In this document: piece by piece, positions 32,899 to 43,506 of the stretch
Layout of the letters: each line of letters opens with the position of its first letter
How positions within the stretch are numbered: the stretch's first letter is position 1
The notes under the pieces: generated by a model
The model's database searches: none
What the model was told of the DNA's origin: nothing
Seen by the model: the letters and a program-made list of their open reading frames with translations, nothing else
DNA from: Mycoplasma bradburyae
Lineage (GTDB): Bacteria > Bacillota_I > Bacilli_A > Mycoplasmatales > Mycoplasmoidaceae
DNA: 64,000 nt
Reading direction: 5' to 3'
Assembly: GCF_024338845.1 (NCBI RefSeq)
Contig: NZ_CP101414.1
Coordinates: forward strand, 558,001 to 622,000
Made by a program: the position numbers and the translations under genes

Positions 32899-34630
32899 AT
32901 GAAATTAAGTATTAAAAAAATATTAGTTAACGGCTTGCTAATGTTAACATTAGCAGGACCGACGTTATCATTATCATCATGTAAAAAAGAAAATGATGGA
33001 ATGATAACCCCCCCCGAAGGATTCTGATGGTAATAAATCAGGTACTAATGAAAATAAACCTGTTGAAATAAACGACAAGTTAATAATTAACTCTAGCGCG
33101 GACAAAATCAAGCCGGTTCAAGAAGATGCTGTTCAAATTGACACATCATTAGATGTTTCTAAAAAAGAAGATACCCAAACCGAAAAAACGCCTAGACAAA
33201 TGGCTATTGAAAAAATTCAGCAATTAATTCAAAAAGTAAATGCAATAGCTGAAAAAAAGGGTGTTAATAAAATATTGGTTAAAGCAGCTAAGAAATCTGC
33301 CATAGCAGCAGCAAACAGTCAATTAAATAAATTAAAAAAATTATCAGACGAACAATACGCGAAAAAGAAATCTAATTCTGATACTGAATATAACGCTTTT
33401 TTAGCTACAATAAAACCGATACTAGCAAAAGTTATGATTGACTTTGATAAAGTTATAAATGTCGTAGAAGACAAAGTAACAGATGTAGTTGAGAAATTTA
33501 CAGAAGAAAGAAAAACCAAATCATTTATAAAGAAAATGGAAGGTTTTAAAGCAGAAATAGTTGATAATTCTGTTAAGAAAACTATTGATGATAATATAGC
33601 TTGATTAACTACAGAATTAGAAAATACTAAAAAAGAAAGTGATGCTAACGAAAAGCTAAAGAAATATAACGCTGAAGATGGTACAGGTAAGTTTTATAAC
33701 AAATTCACAGAAACTAAAAACTTATACGAAAACGAATTAAGAAAAAGAATAGCTTTTGCAAACAGAATAGAATCATCTAAATCAGAATTCGATAGCACTC
33801 AGGCACCAGCTACATTTAACTGATCAAATACAGAACAAAACTTCAAATTATTTGAATTAAGTTCTAAAATGTACGATGATATCACTGCCGGAGAATTCTT
33901 TGAACAAACTGAAGATAATCCTTCATACGATACAGTTATTGATACCGAAGAAGTAAAGGGATTAATAACTAAATACAAGAATAAGTTTAAAACTGAAATC
34001 GATGCAGGTCGCGGATTATTAAGTGAAGATAAAGCTGCTATGGTTGCTATTGAAGATGTTGATGTAACCACATTACAACCATTAATTACATTTAATGATA
34101 ACTATACAGCTAAACAAATAGCTAAATGAAACCTTTTAAGAACTAAATTACATTTACCCGCTTTACAAGACGCATCATCAACTTTAAATGCTAATGAAAA
34201 AGCTAAATTAATTCTTCAAGGTATTTTAGGATTCACTCGTATAGAATCTAATAACGCTAATGTATCTACAGTTCATAGCTATAACAAAGGAACTGACGAA
34301 GTTGTTAAAGCTCACAATTGAAATTATGGTGATATCTACTATAGTTCATTCAGCACTCCTTTAGTAAGTGATGACAATGTTGGTATTACAAGCGATTTCT
34401 TATCAACTGTATTATTCAAATCGACTCTAGGCGAAAGAAAAGCTTATAAGCAATACGGTTTAACTAGTGAAGAAAAAGTTAAGGAATGAGGTCATTTATT
34501 AGCAGCTTTAGATAAGAACGCTAAATATTACTATGGTGTAGTAATTGCTGAGGAGAGAGGAATGAACGAAACTGTACCTCTAAGAACTAATTATAAAGTT
34601 TATATAAATGATATGTTCTTTAAGAAATAA
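32899..34630 (+). CDS. Lipoprotein with frame broken at a C8 tract (putatively phase-variable)
   Basis: The first 39 codons encode a lipoprotein signal (MKLSIKKILVNGLLMLTLAG, lipobox SLSSC) and reach a run of eight C residues at 33008-33015. In the sequence as given the frame then meets TAA after two more tryptophans. With seven (or ten) C residues it continues into a 576-residue protein ending at TAA 34630, with TGA tryptophans at 33602 and elsewhere. The mature part has an Asp/Lys/Ser-rich linker, a Lys-rich helical stretch (MAIEKIQQLIQKVNAIAEKK), and a C-terminal domain with HNWNYGDIYYSSFSTPL. I do not recognise that domain. Length variation of the C tract would switch the whole mature protein on or off; a single-base sequencing error is the alternative. 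Expressed alone on the plus strand with its own terminator. Confidence 0.7.
33008..33015 (+). repeat. Poly-C tract (C8) inside lipoprotein gene
   Basis: Eight consecutive C in a very AT-rich genome, directly after the lipobox-coding segment. It sits exactly where the reading frame of the signal peptide and that of the mature protein part company. Confidence 0.8.
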
Positions 34631-35008
34631 TATCTTTTAACCTTCAAATATAAAAAAACAAAATATGTAAAACACAACCCATTCTAAATAGGGTTGTGTT
34701 TTTTATGTTAGTAGTAATTATTTTTTGGTTTCTTGTATTATTTAATAATAGTTTATTTTGATTAGTTTCTTATTAACTAATCATTTAAATACTTAACAAT
34801 TATTCTTGTCGATTAATGCAATTAATAAACAAATAATTCAATAATAAGAATTGTATTTTTATGAAAAATATACGGTAAATATTAAAAAAATAAATATTAT
34901 ATAAAGCAATTATTACTAATTTAATACACAAAAAATATTAGTTAATTACTTTTTTAAATAAGAATAAATTATTGTTCAAAATTTTATAATATCTACCTAA
35001 TAATATTT
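34631..35008. other. Intergenic region before methyltransferase gene
   Basis: Apart from the terminator at 34669-34704, it is very AT-rich with no coding frame. A TATAAT at 34985-34990 lies 19 bases ahead of the methyltransferase start. The message would therefore have a leader of about 12 bases and no Shine-Dalgarno sequence. Confidence 0.45.
34669..34704 (+). terminator. Terminator after the C8 lipoprotein gene
   Basis: AAAACACAACCC / GGGTTGTGTTTT stem, 10-base loop, then a T run, 38 bases past the stop. Confidence 0.85.
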
Positions 35009-36037
35009 ATGAATAAGGAATTACTAGGTCAGGTTTTTACACCCAAAACAATTGTTGATAAAATGATTAATTTAATAACTATATCTGAACCTGAACTAGT
35101 TTTAGAACCGAGTTCAGGTTCTGGTAATTTTTATTATGAACTTATAAAGAAATATAAGAATGTTATAGGCGTTGAAATTGATAAGAGTGTTGCACATAAA
35201 AATGCTGTTATTAAATCATACTTTGAAACGACTTATAAACCTGACATAATAATCGGTAATCCACCTTATGTAGATTTTAAAAATATTACGGTAAAACCGA
35301 GCAATTCTATATTAATTCATAAACCTAATTTATATCTTTATTTTCTAGAAAAAGCATTAAGCGATTTGAAAGAAAATGGCGAATTAATCTGGATAGTGCC
35401 AGCAGCAATTTTTACTACTTCTAGTTCTAATAAACTTAATGAGATTATTTATAAGAATTATTCAATAACTTACTTTGAATTGATACCTGAGAATGTTTGG
35501 GATAATGCATCAGTACCAACTGCTATAGTTAAAATAATCAAATCCAAAGATCACAAAGATAAATTAGATTATTTCTTAGCAAACGGAAAAATTATCTTTG
35601 GTAAGAAACCAAAGATAAAATCATCAATCGTTGTTAAAGTAGGTGGAGCATCTGGATTTAACTCAAAACTAAAAGAAGGTGATCTTGGTTTTGTAGTTTC
35701 AACAACTGAAAGAACAAAAGAACTTAAGAAGATCTTATATGAACCTAAGAAATGAATTAGAGCAGTTCCTAAACCTCCTAAAGAATTTACTTATCAAATT
35801 TTTGTTAATTGCAAAACAAGAAATAAGAGACCATTCTATATCTTAGATTATCAAAAAGAGTCAGAATTTATTAATTATGATGCTTCTGTTTTATCATTAT
35901 TTGTTAATGTTAATAAAGATGAAACATTAAAAATAGTTAATCAATTAAATAATATGAATTGGGAATTGATGGGTATTAAAAGAGATGGAAGATTTCATTT
36001 TAGTCAAAGTATTTTAACAGCTATTTTTGAAAAATAA
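35009..36037 (+). CDS. Type II N6-adenine DNA methyltransferase (gamma-type motif order)
   Basis: A 342-residue DNA methylase that should transfer a methyl group from SAM to adenine N6. The AdoMet-binding motif I is LEPSSGSGNF (residues 32-41), the acidic loop is GVEIDKS (54-60), and the catalytic motif IV is GNPPY (83-87). That order and the NPPY form match the TaqI/Eco57I-like group. The C-terminal ~150 residues would hold the target recognition part, with one TGA tryptophan at 35753-35755. The gene ends at TAA 36035-36037, and the convergent gene at 36038-36727 abuts it directly, a classic methylase/endonuclease pair. No Shine-Dalgarno sequence is visible ahead of the start. Recognition site unknown. 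Confidence 0.85.
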
Positions 36038-36727
36038 CTATTCAATACTAGAACCAAAAACACTTTCAAATTCACTTAGAATTTGCGATCTTCTTTTTAT
36101 ACTCTCAAAAAAATTTGATAACAAGAAATTTTTAGCTTGTTCAAATGATCTGTTGATTATTGTTTTATTTTCGATTCATTTACATTGAAACGGTAAATTA
36201 TTTCCATTTGGAGTTAAAGAATTTAATCTTCTTAATGAATTATAAAAGATATCTTCTTTATCATTTTTATTAAAAATGATAAAGAAATAATCTGATTCAG
36301 TTTGTTTCATTTCCTTATTTAAAGATTCGAAAAAACTTTTATATTGATTATGTAAGGTTGTAGATTCTTCACCAGTTAATGCAAAATATAAACCTTCTTT
36401 TGAACTTATGTTATCTGCTGATTTTTTATTAAGATCAGTTACTTTAATATTTATAGGGCAATAAAATGATTTGTCGTTGTTTTTAATTAGAATGTCGTAT
36501 CAGAATCTTTCTTTAGGTTGCTTTTCAATTATTAGATTTAACTTGTTAAAAATCTCAATCTCACTATAGCGATTTAAAATAACATCTATTATCTCTTTTT
36601 CATTAATAATAGAATTAACTCTTCCATCTTCTTGAGTTTTAGATAAATTAAAATTTCACTCTTTTAATTTATTAACTAAGTTATCGACTACATGATCATA
36701 ATCTTTTGTCAAAAAATTAATTTTCAT
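36038..36727 (-). CDS. Probable type II restriction endonuclease, convergent with methyltransferase
   Basis: A 229-residue protein beginning MKINFLTKDYDHVVDNLVNK, broken into short pieces under the standard code by TGA tryptophans (ERFWYDIL, CKWIEN, LKEWNF). The stop is TAG at 36038, adjacent to the stop of the methylase on the other strand. Residues 76-95 (FWYDIL...YCPINIKVTD) give an Asp78 ... Asn93-Ile-Lys95 arrangement resembling a PD-(D/E)xK nuclease core with Asn at the second acid, as seen in some restriction enzymes. That assignment is inference; the pairing with an N6-adenine methylase is the main argument. No membrane or signal sequence. If active it would cut DNA at the site protected by the neighbouring enzyme. 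Confidence 0.65.
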
Positions 36728-36888
36728 ACCTAAACATTCTTTATCTTTATTATATTTTCAATTATATTTTCATTTAAAAATAATTAAGTAACTATCATCA
36801 ATAAATCAACCCTTATTATTAAAAAAAATGAGTCAATTAAAATATATTTTGTTTTCTAATAACCAATAAAAAATATATAAACAAAAAA

Positions 36889-36920
36889 ATAAAGCATGCT
36901 TTATTGTAAGCACGCTTTAT
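36889..36920 (-). terminator. Terminator after alcohol dehydrogenase gene
   Basis: ATAAAGCGTGCTT / AAGCATGCTTTAT stem with one G-T pair, followed by T7 on the minus strand. Confidence 0.75.
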
Positions 36921-36968
36921 TTGTCTAATGTTAACAAGGATAGAGAAACTATATAATATTAAATACTA

Positions 36969-38063
36969 TTAAAATTTAAGAGCAACTTTTAGTACGCCAT
37001 CTCTTTGGTTAGCGAATAAGTCGTAAGCTTCTACGATCTTATCAAATGGCATAGTGTGAGTAACTAATTTAGTTAAATCAACACGGTTAGTTTCAATAAT
37101 TTCCATTAATCTTCTCATTCTTTCTTTACCACCAGGGCATAGAGAGAATGCGATAACACCATCGTTTAAACCAGCACCGATTGCTTTGATAGGAATTGAA
37201 ATATCTTCGCTATATACACCTAATGAAGAAACTGTTCCACCTGGTCTAATTAAGTTAACAGCTTGGTTGAATGTAGCTTGTTTTCCTAAACATTCAATAG
37301 CTGAGTCTAACATTCTACCGTCAGTGATTTCAGAAACACGTTTAAGAACATCTTCTTTAGTGAAGTTAATAGTGTGAGTAGCACCCATTTTCTTAGCCAT
37401 TTCTAAACGGCTGTCATTACCATCGATAGCGATAATTTTTGAAGCACCTAATAATCTAGCACCGTTTGTAGCACACAGACCAATTGGACCTTGAGCAATT
37501 ACACCAACGAAGTCACCGATTTTAATTCTTGCGTTTTCAGCACCAGAGAAACCAGTTGACATAATGTCTGGACACATTAAAACTTGTTCATCAGTTAAAC
37601 TAGATGGAACTTTAGCAAGGTTGTACATAGCATCTTTTACTAAGATGTATTCAGCTTGACAACCATCAGCTATGTTACCGAATTTTCATCCAGCAGTTAG
37701 TTTGTAACCGTATTTTTCACTATCACCATCTTGAGATGATTGACCACCTTGACAAGCAGCTGAGTGACCACTTGGAGTAATTGCACCAGCTAAAACACGT
37801 TCGTTAAGTTCGTAACCTTTAACTTCGTCACCGTAAGCAGCTAATGTCCCGATAGCTTCGTGACCAAGTGTTAAACCTTTAACTACTGGGTATTCACCTT
37901 TTCAAATGTGGATGTCAGTACCACAGATAGTTGTTGTAGTTACTTTAATTAAAGCATCGTTTGGCCCTACTTTTGGTAGATCTTTTTCTACAATTTCAAT
38001 TTTCCCTTTTTCAACGAAAACTAATGCTTTCATTTTTTTAGGTAAGTTATCTATTGATTTCAT
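36969..38063 (-). CDS. adh: Zinc-dependent NAD(P) alcohol dehydrogenase
   Basis: A 364-residue medium-chain dehydrogenase that interconverts alcohols and aldehydes or ketones. The catalytic zinc site appears as [10 protein letters not shown] (Cys near residue 47) and LGHEAIGTL. The Rossmann domain has [20 protein letters not shown] and an acidic residue in [10 protein letters not shown]. The four-cysteine structural zinc loop of horse-type ADH is absent; GHSAACQGG matches the bacterial tetrameric secondary-ADH type. The start at 38063 is supported by AGGAG five bases upstream; MKALVF at 38033 is a weaker alternative. TGA tryptophans are at IHIWKGE and TAGWKFG. Transcribed alone with its own terminator. 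In fermenting mollicutes it would help reoxidise NAD(P)H. Confidence 0.9.
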
Positions 38064-38517
38064 ATCAACTCCTAGCAATTTTTCTTATTTGATTTTGCAA
38101 TCTTCTTGCGATTTAATTATAAAACTATAGAAAATAAAAAAATCAAGTTTTTTTAAAAATTAATGTTTTATTTACCACATATTTTATTCTTTTGTTATAT
38201 TTATTAATTTATTAAATTTATAAATAACTTCTTTATGAGTTTGTTAAACCCTTATTAAATAAGGCTTATTAAGATACTTGAATCAAGAAAGCTTATTTAT
38301 AATCTTTTATTTTAAGCACTAGTTTTATAACGATTAAAAGAATAAATATTTTATCTAACTATTAACTAACAATATAGAATTAAACAGATAAAAATTGATT
38401 AAAGTATCTAAGCAAACACTATAGATCATTAATTTGATAAATAGATAATCTTTATAATTACCAATTAATCTTAAAAAGATTTTTATTCTTTTTAAATAAT
38501 AAAAAAGATCAATTCGT
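38064..38517. other. Intergenic region without recognised gene
   Basis: 454 bases, very AT-rich. It contains the adh promoter region on its left and the cdaA terminator on its right. The short frames across it have no start signal or conserved look. Confidence 0.5.
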
Positions 38518-38534
38518 TTAGAATTGATCTTTTT
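38501..38534 (-). terminator. Terminator overlapping the end of cdaA
   Basis: AAAAAGATCAATTC / GAATTGATCTTTTT stem. The coding end of cdaA (last residues KDQF and the stop at 38518) lies inside the hairpin. Confidence 0.75.
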
Positions 38535-39153
38535 GTTTTTTATCATCTAACAATTTAACAATTTCATCAAATAACCGTTCAGGGTTGTTGGATAAGCGTT
38601 TAATTCTTCCTTTTTGAGCAACTGAGATCTTACCATTAGTTTCACTAACAATAAACACGATGGCATCAGTTTTTTCACTTAAACCTACACCAGCACGGTG
38701 TCTAGCACCGTATGATACATCTAATAACTGTCTGGTCATTGGGAAATAACTTGATATTGATGTTAGTTTCATATCCCTGATAATAATTCCACCATCATGT
38801 AAAGGAGAGCTTTTGTTATAGAACACTGAGATAATAAACTCTGGTGAAAAATCACCAACAATCTTATAACCTACATTAATATAATAATCTAAGTTATCTT
38901 CACGTTCTATTGCGATAATTCCTCCGATCTTGTCTGCTGATAATTTAAGTAAGGAACTACTTAAATTATCATAGAAATCATTAATTGATCTTTGGTCATG
39001 TTTTTTCTTAAAGATCTTTTTAAAGAAATTAAAAAGTGATTCTTTTTCTGCTTTCTTAGAAAAGATAAAGATTGTAAATTGAATAATACTTACAATCATG
39101 ATTACTAAGAAAGCAACTAAGATTAAGATCAGTAGGATTGATTGGTCTTTCAT
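38518..39153 (-). CDS. cdaA: Diadenylate cyclase (c-di-AMP synthase, CdaA/CdaM type)
   Basis: A 211-residue membrane enzyme that condenses two ATP into c-di-AMP, which controls potassium and osmotic balance. A single transmembrane helix occupies residues ~6-30 (LLILILVAFLVIMIVSIIQF), shorter than the three helices of Firmicutes CdaA but like mycoplasma CdaM. The DisA_N domain has GGIIAIERED, the catalytic DGG in SSPLHDGGIII, and GARHRAGVGLSE. It follows rnr by 26 bases, the same order as MPN243-MPN244 in M. pneumoniae. The final codons form part of a terminator hairpin, so it ends the trxB-whiA-secG-rnr-cdaA run. Confidence 0.92.
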   Translation of the reverse strand: MKDQSILLILILVAFLVIMIVSIIQFTIFIFSKKAEKESLFNFFKKIFKKKHDQRSINDFYDNLSSSLLKLSADKIGGIIAIEREDNLDYYINVGYKIVGDFSPEFIISVFYNKSSPLHDGGIIIRDMKLTSISSYFPMTRQLLDVSYGARHRAGVGLSEKTDAIVFIVSETNGKISVAQKGRIKRLSNNPERLFDEIVKLLDDKKQKDQF

Positions 39154-39179
39154 TTATCAGGAATTATATATAGAATTTA

Positions 39180-41339
39180 TTAATGCTTATCTTCTTGAAT
39201 TTCGAAATCAATGCGTCTTGAACGGTTATCAGTTGATAATAACTTAACATCAACTTTTTGACCAATTTGATAACGATTGTGTTTGTTTTTACCAATTAAT
39301 GTATCTGTATTAGGATCATATCTATAATAATCACCATTGATGTGGTTTAGTCTTACTAAACCTTCGATTCCATTAGGTAGTTCTACGAACATTCCAAAAT
39401 TAGTAATCGTACTAACCGTAACGTTGTTAAATCATTCACCTAAGAATTTAGTCATATATTTAACTGATAAGAACGCATTAACATCACGCTCACAATCAAG
39501 GGCTGATAATTCTTTCTTATTAATTAATTCACATCAATCATACAAGTTCTTAGTTAATTCTGATCTTTGTTGGTCAGTGTATGATTCCTTATCAAATACA
39601 AACATTCATAAAACTCTATGAACGATGTTATCAGCATATCTTCTAATTGGTGATGTGAAGTGGGTGTAGTTTTTAGAAGCCAATGAGAAATGACGCAAGT
39701 TATCAGGCGCATAATAAGCTTTATTCATCGAACGTAGTAAAAGCTTATTAACTAGTTTAATTGCTTTGTGTTCTTTGTTTTTAATTAATCATTCTTGAAT
39801 ATCAGTTGATTTAATATCATTAAGATCACCAAAGATTTCAAAATTCAATACCCTTGCGTGGTTAGCAAAGTTATTTAACTTATGAACTGGCGGTTTTGGA
39901 TGAACCCGATAAATAAAATCTAGTTTGTGTTTATTAGCAAATAAACATACTGCTTCATTAGCTGCCACCATGAAGTCTTCAATCATCTCTTGAGCTTCAC
40001 CGTGTGGTTTTTTAGTAATATTGATTGGTTCAAAGCGTTCATCTAATTCAATTGATATCTCATCAACTTCGAATTGCAAGAATCCTCTTTTAACCTTCAT
40101 TTTTCTTAAGATTCTAGCTAATACCCTAGCTTCATCTAACATCTTAACTATTTGACTATCAACATCATTAAGATCATTCTTAGCTTGGAAGTAATCATTA
40201 ACTAAATCATAACTAAAACGTTTATGAACATTGATGATGGCTGGATAATAATCATATGAAGTAATCTTACCAGTACCATCAATATTCATATCACCAACGA
40301 TCGCAAACTTATCAACACCTTGATTTAAAGAACAAAGGTCATTCGATAATTCTTCTGGCAACATCGGAATTACTTTATTAGCTAAATATACAGATGTTGC
40401 TTTGTTTCTAGCACTACGATCCATAGCGCCATCAAATTTAATGTAATGACAAACATCAGCAATAGCCACTTTTAGATTGTAGTTATCATCATCAATCTTC
40501 TTGATATACACAGCATCATCTAAATCTAGAGCACTAGCTGGATCGATCGTAACAAAAGCTAGATCTCTTAGATCTTTACGTAACGCTTTTTGATGATCAG
40601 TTAATTCGAATTTTAATTCTTTAGCTTCATTGATTACATCTTGATTAAATCCGAATTCGATTAAATGGTTATATGCGATTGCATCAATATCAATCCCGAT
40701 ATCTTCTTTAGAACCGATCTTTTTAACTAAACAAGCTTTAATTACACCTTGATCAACTGAGATAATCTCAAACAGAATTCGGTCATGTTCTTTTAGATCA
40801 ATATAGTGTTTGTCTAGAATAACTTTATAAGTTATTCTAGGATCATCTGGATAAACAACATATTCATCTCCAGTGTCTTCATATGTTCCTACGTATTGAG
40901 TTCTAGTTCTTTCTATAACTTTTAAAACACAAGCATCAATTAGTTCGTGTTTAGATCATTCGTTTTGAATAGTTAAAGGAGCAAACTCAACTACATCATT
41001 GTTAAGTGCATTGTTTAAATTAATGTTATGAACATAGTATTTAGATAATTCATCACCTTCAATTTTGATGAAACCATTACCGCTAGTACCAATTGAAAGT
41101 CTACCAACCATCTTGTTTGATAGATCAGGGTCTGAGTTTTGATAACCTAAAACAACTTTGTTACTAGCTAGTTTTTTCAATTCTCCCTTAGCTAGCATTT
41201 CATCAATCTCTTTATAGATTGCTGTTTTAGTATATTTATTATTAAGTTTCTTAACAATAATCCCGGGTGGTATTGGCTTACGATTTTCTAATTTAACTAT
41301 TTCCAGGATATCTTGAATGATCTTTTGCTTATTGTTCAT
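39180..41339 (-). CDS. rnr: Ribonuclease R
   Basis: A 719-residue processive 3'-5' exoribonuclease for mRNA and structured RNA turnover. Residues 1-70 are a winged-helix-like N-terminal domain ([20 protein letters not shown]), followed by cold-shock-type OB domains. The RNB catalytic domain begins at the [20 protein letters not shown] region, where the metal-binding aspartates lie, and includes [20 protein letters not shown] and [11 protein letters not shown]-terminal S1 domain ([19 protein letters not shown]) and a charged tail end the protein. At least six TGA tryptophans were read through. In mycoplasmas, which lack several other exonucleases, it is the main 3' exonuclease. Lies between secG (37 bases) and cdaA (26 bases). 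Confidence 0.93.
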
Positions 41340-41376
41340 AACACGAATTACAGACTAATATATTATTTATATTCAA

Positions 41377-41610
41377 CTATTTAATTACGAAGTGGTAAAT
41401 TAACCCAATAATTAAAAACAGTAACATTAAAATAAACATTAAGATTTGTAAAATCTTAATGATCCCTCTATCTTTGGTCTTTTTAAAGATTTCTAAATCT
41501 TGACCAGATAAAGATGCTAACCCTCCAGTTGTACCAGAGTTAGATAAACCTAACCCTACTAATAATGAAATGATTGCTAAAACAAAAAATGTTATTTCAA
41601 TTGGACTCAT
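41377..41610 (-). CDS. secG: Protein translocase subunit SecG
   Basis: A 77-residue membrane protein with two hydrophobic helices (ITFFVLAIISLLVGLGLS and ILQILMFILMLLFLIIGLIY) joined by a polar Gly/Ser loop with LASLSGQDLEIFKKTKDRG, the SecG signature layout. It assists SecYE channel function. It sits directly ahead of rnr, as in M. pneumoniae (MPN242-243) and many Firmicutes, which supports the assignment of an otherwise short protein. Confidence 0.88.
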   Translation of the reverse strand: MSPIEITFFVLAIISLLVGLGLSNSGTTGGLASLSGQDLEIFKKTKDRGIIKILQILMFILMLLFLIIGLIYHFVIK

Positions 41611-41653
41611 ATGGTAGTTTTTTTACTTTATTTTAATAAGTAATTATAATAAT

Positions 41654-42541
41654 TTATTTTTTTAATTGCTCATATAGGATTTTTATTTTCTTATTATAAT
41701 GAGCTAATCCTGTTCTGGTGATTGGAAACCCTTCTTTGGTTAATATTGAACTGAGTTCTAATAATGAAGCAGAAGGGTTTTGCAGTTTTGTAAAACAATA
41801 TCTTTTAAATAGTTCAGTTTGTTCATTAAAACTTTCATCATAAATGATTGTTTCAATCATCGGTTTTAACTTGTTATTCAGATCAATTGTTTTGGTTAAA
41901 TTAACAATATCAAGATTATTAGATGATTTTACTTTGGAATAGATCTTTCTTTTAATACTTTCATCTTCGTATTTAAAAACGCAATCAAACGCTTTGATAT
42001 AAGCAATAAAATTAATGATCTCTTGAACTTTTTTTAGATATAAAACAAACTTGTTTTTTCTTGTGGTTAGTTTGAAGTGTTCATGGCCATTTTGAATTAA
42101 CAGATTGTTAATTAAAATAGCATTGTATTCTTCGTTAAAAACTAATTCTAAATGATGATCTTTAGAATCTGGCGATGATACGTTACCAACGCTTAAAAAC
42201 AACCCACCAAAAAAAGCATACATATAATCTTCATAATCTGATGAACTATCAAGACTTAAAATCTCTTGATCTAGTTTAAAATTTAGTTCGTATTCAGTTT
42301 TCTTTAGCTGATTAACTTTTTTTGTATAAGTAATTTCGTCTTTTAGTTCTTGGTCAAGTAAAACTAAGATCTTTTTTAAAAACCTGATTGTTTTAGGGTA
42401 TTGTGTAGTATAGCTTAGATAAGAATTATCGATACTAACCAATTTATTAAAAACTATTCCGTTTAAAAAATATTTAGCAGATTTAGTGTCTAGTTCTTGG
42501 TTGCAGATTTCGGTTTTTAGTTCTTGACTAAAAGTTCTCAT
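41654..42541 (-). CDS. whiA: WhiA-type DNA-binding protein
   Basis: A 295-residue homologue of WhiA (DUF199). The N-terminal half resembles a degenerate LAGLIDADG homing-endonuclease fold (MRTFSQELKTEICNQELDTK; YAFFGGLFLSVGNVSSPD), and the C-terminal ~90 residues form a helix-turn-helix (LKNP-like LQNPSASLLELSSILTKEG; ITRTGLAHYNKKI). In M. pneumoniae WhiA was reported to repress ribosomal protein genes; in other bacteria it acts in division and sporulation. Lies between trxB and secG with short gaps (20 and 43 bases). Confidence 0.9.
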   Translation of the reverse strand: MRTFSQELKTEICNQELDTKSAKYFLNGIVFNKLVSIDNSYLSYTTQYPKTIRFLKKILVLLDQELKDEITYTKKVNQLKKTEYELNFKLDQEILSLDSSSDYEDYMYAFFGGLFLSVGNVSSPDSKDHHLELVFNEEYNAILINNLLIQNGHEHFKLTTRKNKFVLYLKKVQEIINFIAYIKAFDCVFKYEDESIKRKIYSKVKSSNNLDIVNLTKTIDLNNKLKPMIETIIYDESFNEQTELFKRYCFTKLQNPSASLLELSSILTKEGFPITRTGLAHYNKKIKILYEQLKK

Positions 42542-42561
42542 CTTCTTTTTATATATATTTA

Positions 42562-43506
42562 TTATTTATGTAATTTTAAGAAATCATTAACAGCTAGTGC
42601 TGCTATTGTTCCGTCTGAAACTGCTGTTGATATTTGTCTAATCTTTTTATTAACACAATCTCCTGCAGCATATAAACCATCAACAGCTGTTTTTTGATTT
42701 TGATCAACAATTACATAACCTTCTTCATTTAGAACGTTAAATGATTTCAAGAAACCAGCGTTTGGAATTGCTCCGATATAAGGGAATAAACAATCAATTG
42801 CGATTTCTTTAACTTCATTAGTTTTTAAGTCCTTAACTTTCAAACCTTTAAGAACTTGGTCGCCAATATAACCATCAGCTACAGATGATAATAAGAAACT
42901 AACATTAGCTTTTTCTTTTAATTTATTAACTGCATACATATCTGCTCTGAATTCATCTCTACGGTGAATTAAATAAACTTTGTTACAGATTCCAGATAAG
43001 TATAAAGCTTCTTCAATAGCTCCATTACCACCACCGATAACAGCTACATCACGGTTTTTGTATAACGGACCATCACAAATCGCACAGTATGAGATACCTT
43101 TAGATTCGAATTTAGCTTCGTTTTCTAATCCAAGTTTTTTCTCAGTTGTACCAGTAGCTACAATAACTGCTTTAGAAATTAATGTAGTTCCGTTATCTAA
43201 ATAAGTAAAAAAATAATCTTCTTGTTTATCAACACCACTTACTCTTGAATAAAAGAAAGGGACAGATAAGTTACTTAGATGAGTAAACATATTTACCGCT
43301 AAATCTGGTCCTTTGATCGATTCATAACCTGGGTAATTATCGATAAAACCAGTTTTTAGAATTTTTCCACCAGGTGCTGAACCTTCAACTACACAAACAT
43401 TAATGTTTGCTCTTTTAGCATAAATTCCAGCAGTTATTCCAGCTGGACCACTTCCGATAATTACTAAATCAAAAAGATCGTTTTTTCCATCTACTCGATA
43501 TGACAT
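42562..43506 (-). CDS. trxB: Thioredoxin reductase
   Basis: A 314-residue FAD/NADPH enzyme that reduces thioredoxin. FAD-binding GSGPAGITAGIYAKRA lies at residues ~17-32, the redox-active pair in SYCAICDGPLY near residue 140, the NADPH site GGGNGAIEEALYLS, and the C-terminal FAD contact GLYAAGDCV. No TGA codon interrupts the frame. It is the first gene of a conserved block (trxB-whiA-secG-rnr-cdaA), giving mycoplasmas oxidative stress protection with MsrB. Confidence 0.95.
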   Translation of the reverse strand: MSYRVDGKNDLFDLVIIGSGPAGITAGIYAKRANINVCVVEGSAPGGKILKTGFIDNYPGYESIKGPDLAVNMFTHLSNLSVPFFYSRVSGVDKQEDYFFTYLDNGTTLISKAVIVATGTTEKKLGLENEAKFESKGISYCAICDGPLYKNRDVAVIGGGNGAIEEALYLSGICNKVYLIHRRDEFRADMYAVNKLKEKANVSFLLSSVADGYIGDQVLKGLKVKDLKTNEVKEIAIDCLFPYIGAIPNAGFLKSFNVLNEEGYVIVDQNQKTAVDGLYAAGDCVNKKIRQISTAVSDGTIAALAVNDFLKLHK

